Of a stretch of 64,000 nt of DNA, positions 63,609 through 64,000 are shown piece after piece. This DNA comes from Gemmatimonadota bacterium (GTDB lineage: Bacteria; JAAXHH01). Both the position numbers and the translations under genes were made by a program. The notes beneath the pieces are model-generated. The model saw only the letters and a list, made by a program, of their open reading frames with translations. It had not been told where the DNA came from and did no database searches. Numbering within the stretch: position 1 is the stretch's first letter; every line of letters begins with the position of its first letter. The stretch spans positions 62,001 through 126,000 of the forward strand of contig JAPPBT010000083.1 in the NCBI GenBank assembly GCA_026702745.1, given 5' to 3'.

Positions 63609-64000
63609 GAACCCTTTCGTAGAGATCCTGCCATTCCTTCGAACCGTCGTCCCGCAGGATCTCGAGACATACCCCGTCCGCGTGGGCCGGACCGTTGCCC
63701 TGGATGTAATAGCCGTATCCCCGGCCCATAGGCGCGATATGAATGCGGGTACCGTCGGGATAGACCACCGAATTGACGATCCGAGGTTCGGGCTTGGCGT
63801 ACCGTTCGCCCTTTTCTTTCAACGCTTGCACGGTATCTTCCGGAACTTTCCACCTCTCCACGGCTTCCTCGTCCACGGTCACGCCCAGACCCGGATCCTC
63901 GGGAACCCGGTGAAAGCCGCCCACGACCTCTATGGGTTGCGTCAGCAGGTGGTGGCTGTAGAGGTTGATGCACGTGATAGCCGGCCAGGTGGCGTGGGTC
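63574..64000 (-). CDS. Mandelate racemase/muconate-lactonising enzyme family, C-terminal part
   Basis: The minus-strand frame is open from the window edge to the stop at 63574, so the start lies outside. About 141 residues are visible, including SHHLLTQPIEVVGGFHRVPED and DPGLGVTVDEEAVERW, the typical C-terminal end of enolase-superfamily sugar-acid dehydratases, where the protein returns to its capping domain. The final 70 residues (DGTRIHIAPMGRGYGYYIQG) form an extra domain I do not recognise. It is upstream of uxuA on the same strand. Confidence 0.75.
   Translation of the reverse strand, partial: THATWPAITCINLYSHHLLTQPIEVVGGFHRVPEDPGLGVTVDEEAVERWKVPEDTVQALKEKGERYAKPEPRIVNSVVYPDGTRIHIAPMGRGYGYYIQGNGPAHADGVCLEILRDDGSKEWQDLYERVLEHPVRSRGEI

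Overview
This 64 kb window comes from a Gram-negative-type bacterial chromosome that is high in GC over most of its length. The gene content (Gfo/Idh/MocA oxidoreductases, a phytanoyl-CoA dioxygenase, class V aminotransferases, BNR-repeat and LamG proteins, a mannonate dehydratase, many VOC proteins) resembles what is reported for uncultured environmental lineages such as Latescibacterota, Poribacteria or Planctomycetes-like groups. That placement is inference; there is no rRNA gene in the window to settle it.

Layout. 1-7 kb holds DNA repair genes: a UvrA paralogue cut by the window edge, family B DNA polymerase II and an AlkA-type glycosylase. 7-14 kb holds an ECF sigma factor fused to ankyrin repeats, a second ankyrin protein, a BNR-repeat protein overlapping a MoaD/ThiS-like protein, and a phytanoyl-CoA dioxygenase broken by a 90-bp insertion. 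14-28 kb is a catabolic region of oxidoreductases, an aldolase, a sugar kinase, a glycosidase-like propeller protein and two class V aminotransferases, one with a Tat signal. 28.5-32.8 kb is a three-gene ABC/permease/adaptor efflux operon, followed by an alpha/beta hydrolase and an MFS transporter. 58.6-64 kb returns to high GC: a CaCA antiporter, tRNA-Leu(CAG), smpB, small envelope proteins, a cupin, uxuA and the end of an enolase-superfamily gene.

The striking part is an AT-richer island at about 35-57 kb, bordered by decayed IS256-, IS3- and IS1595-family relics. Behind a PspF-like sigma-54 activator (38.8-39.9 kb) lies a colinear RiPP operon: PqqD-like RRE protein, two different radical SAM/SPASM enzymes, an HPr-kinase-like protein, an asparagine-synthetase-like lasso cyclase, a transglutaminase-like leader peptidase (B2), two tiny precursor genes, a second RRE protein (B1), and two ABC exporter half-transporters flanking a small membrane protein. 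A nucleotidyltransferase fused to a CBM9-like domain follows further on.

The two precursors (55 and 54 codons, at 47018 and 47580) carry the lasso leader signature Y-x2-P...G...T-x-G, with a Gly at core position 1 and a Glu at core position 8. They therefore predict 8-residue-ring lasso peptides with unusually long tails. The precursor region arose by a tandem duplication of about 560 bp that also copied the 3' half of the B2 gene. The copied flank is identical over 358 bp while the peptide cores differ at six residues. Radical SAM enzymes in a lasso operon, together with an invariant WEN block in the tails, suggest a lasso peptide with an additional radical-installed modification. I consider this the candidate undescribed system.
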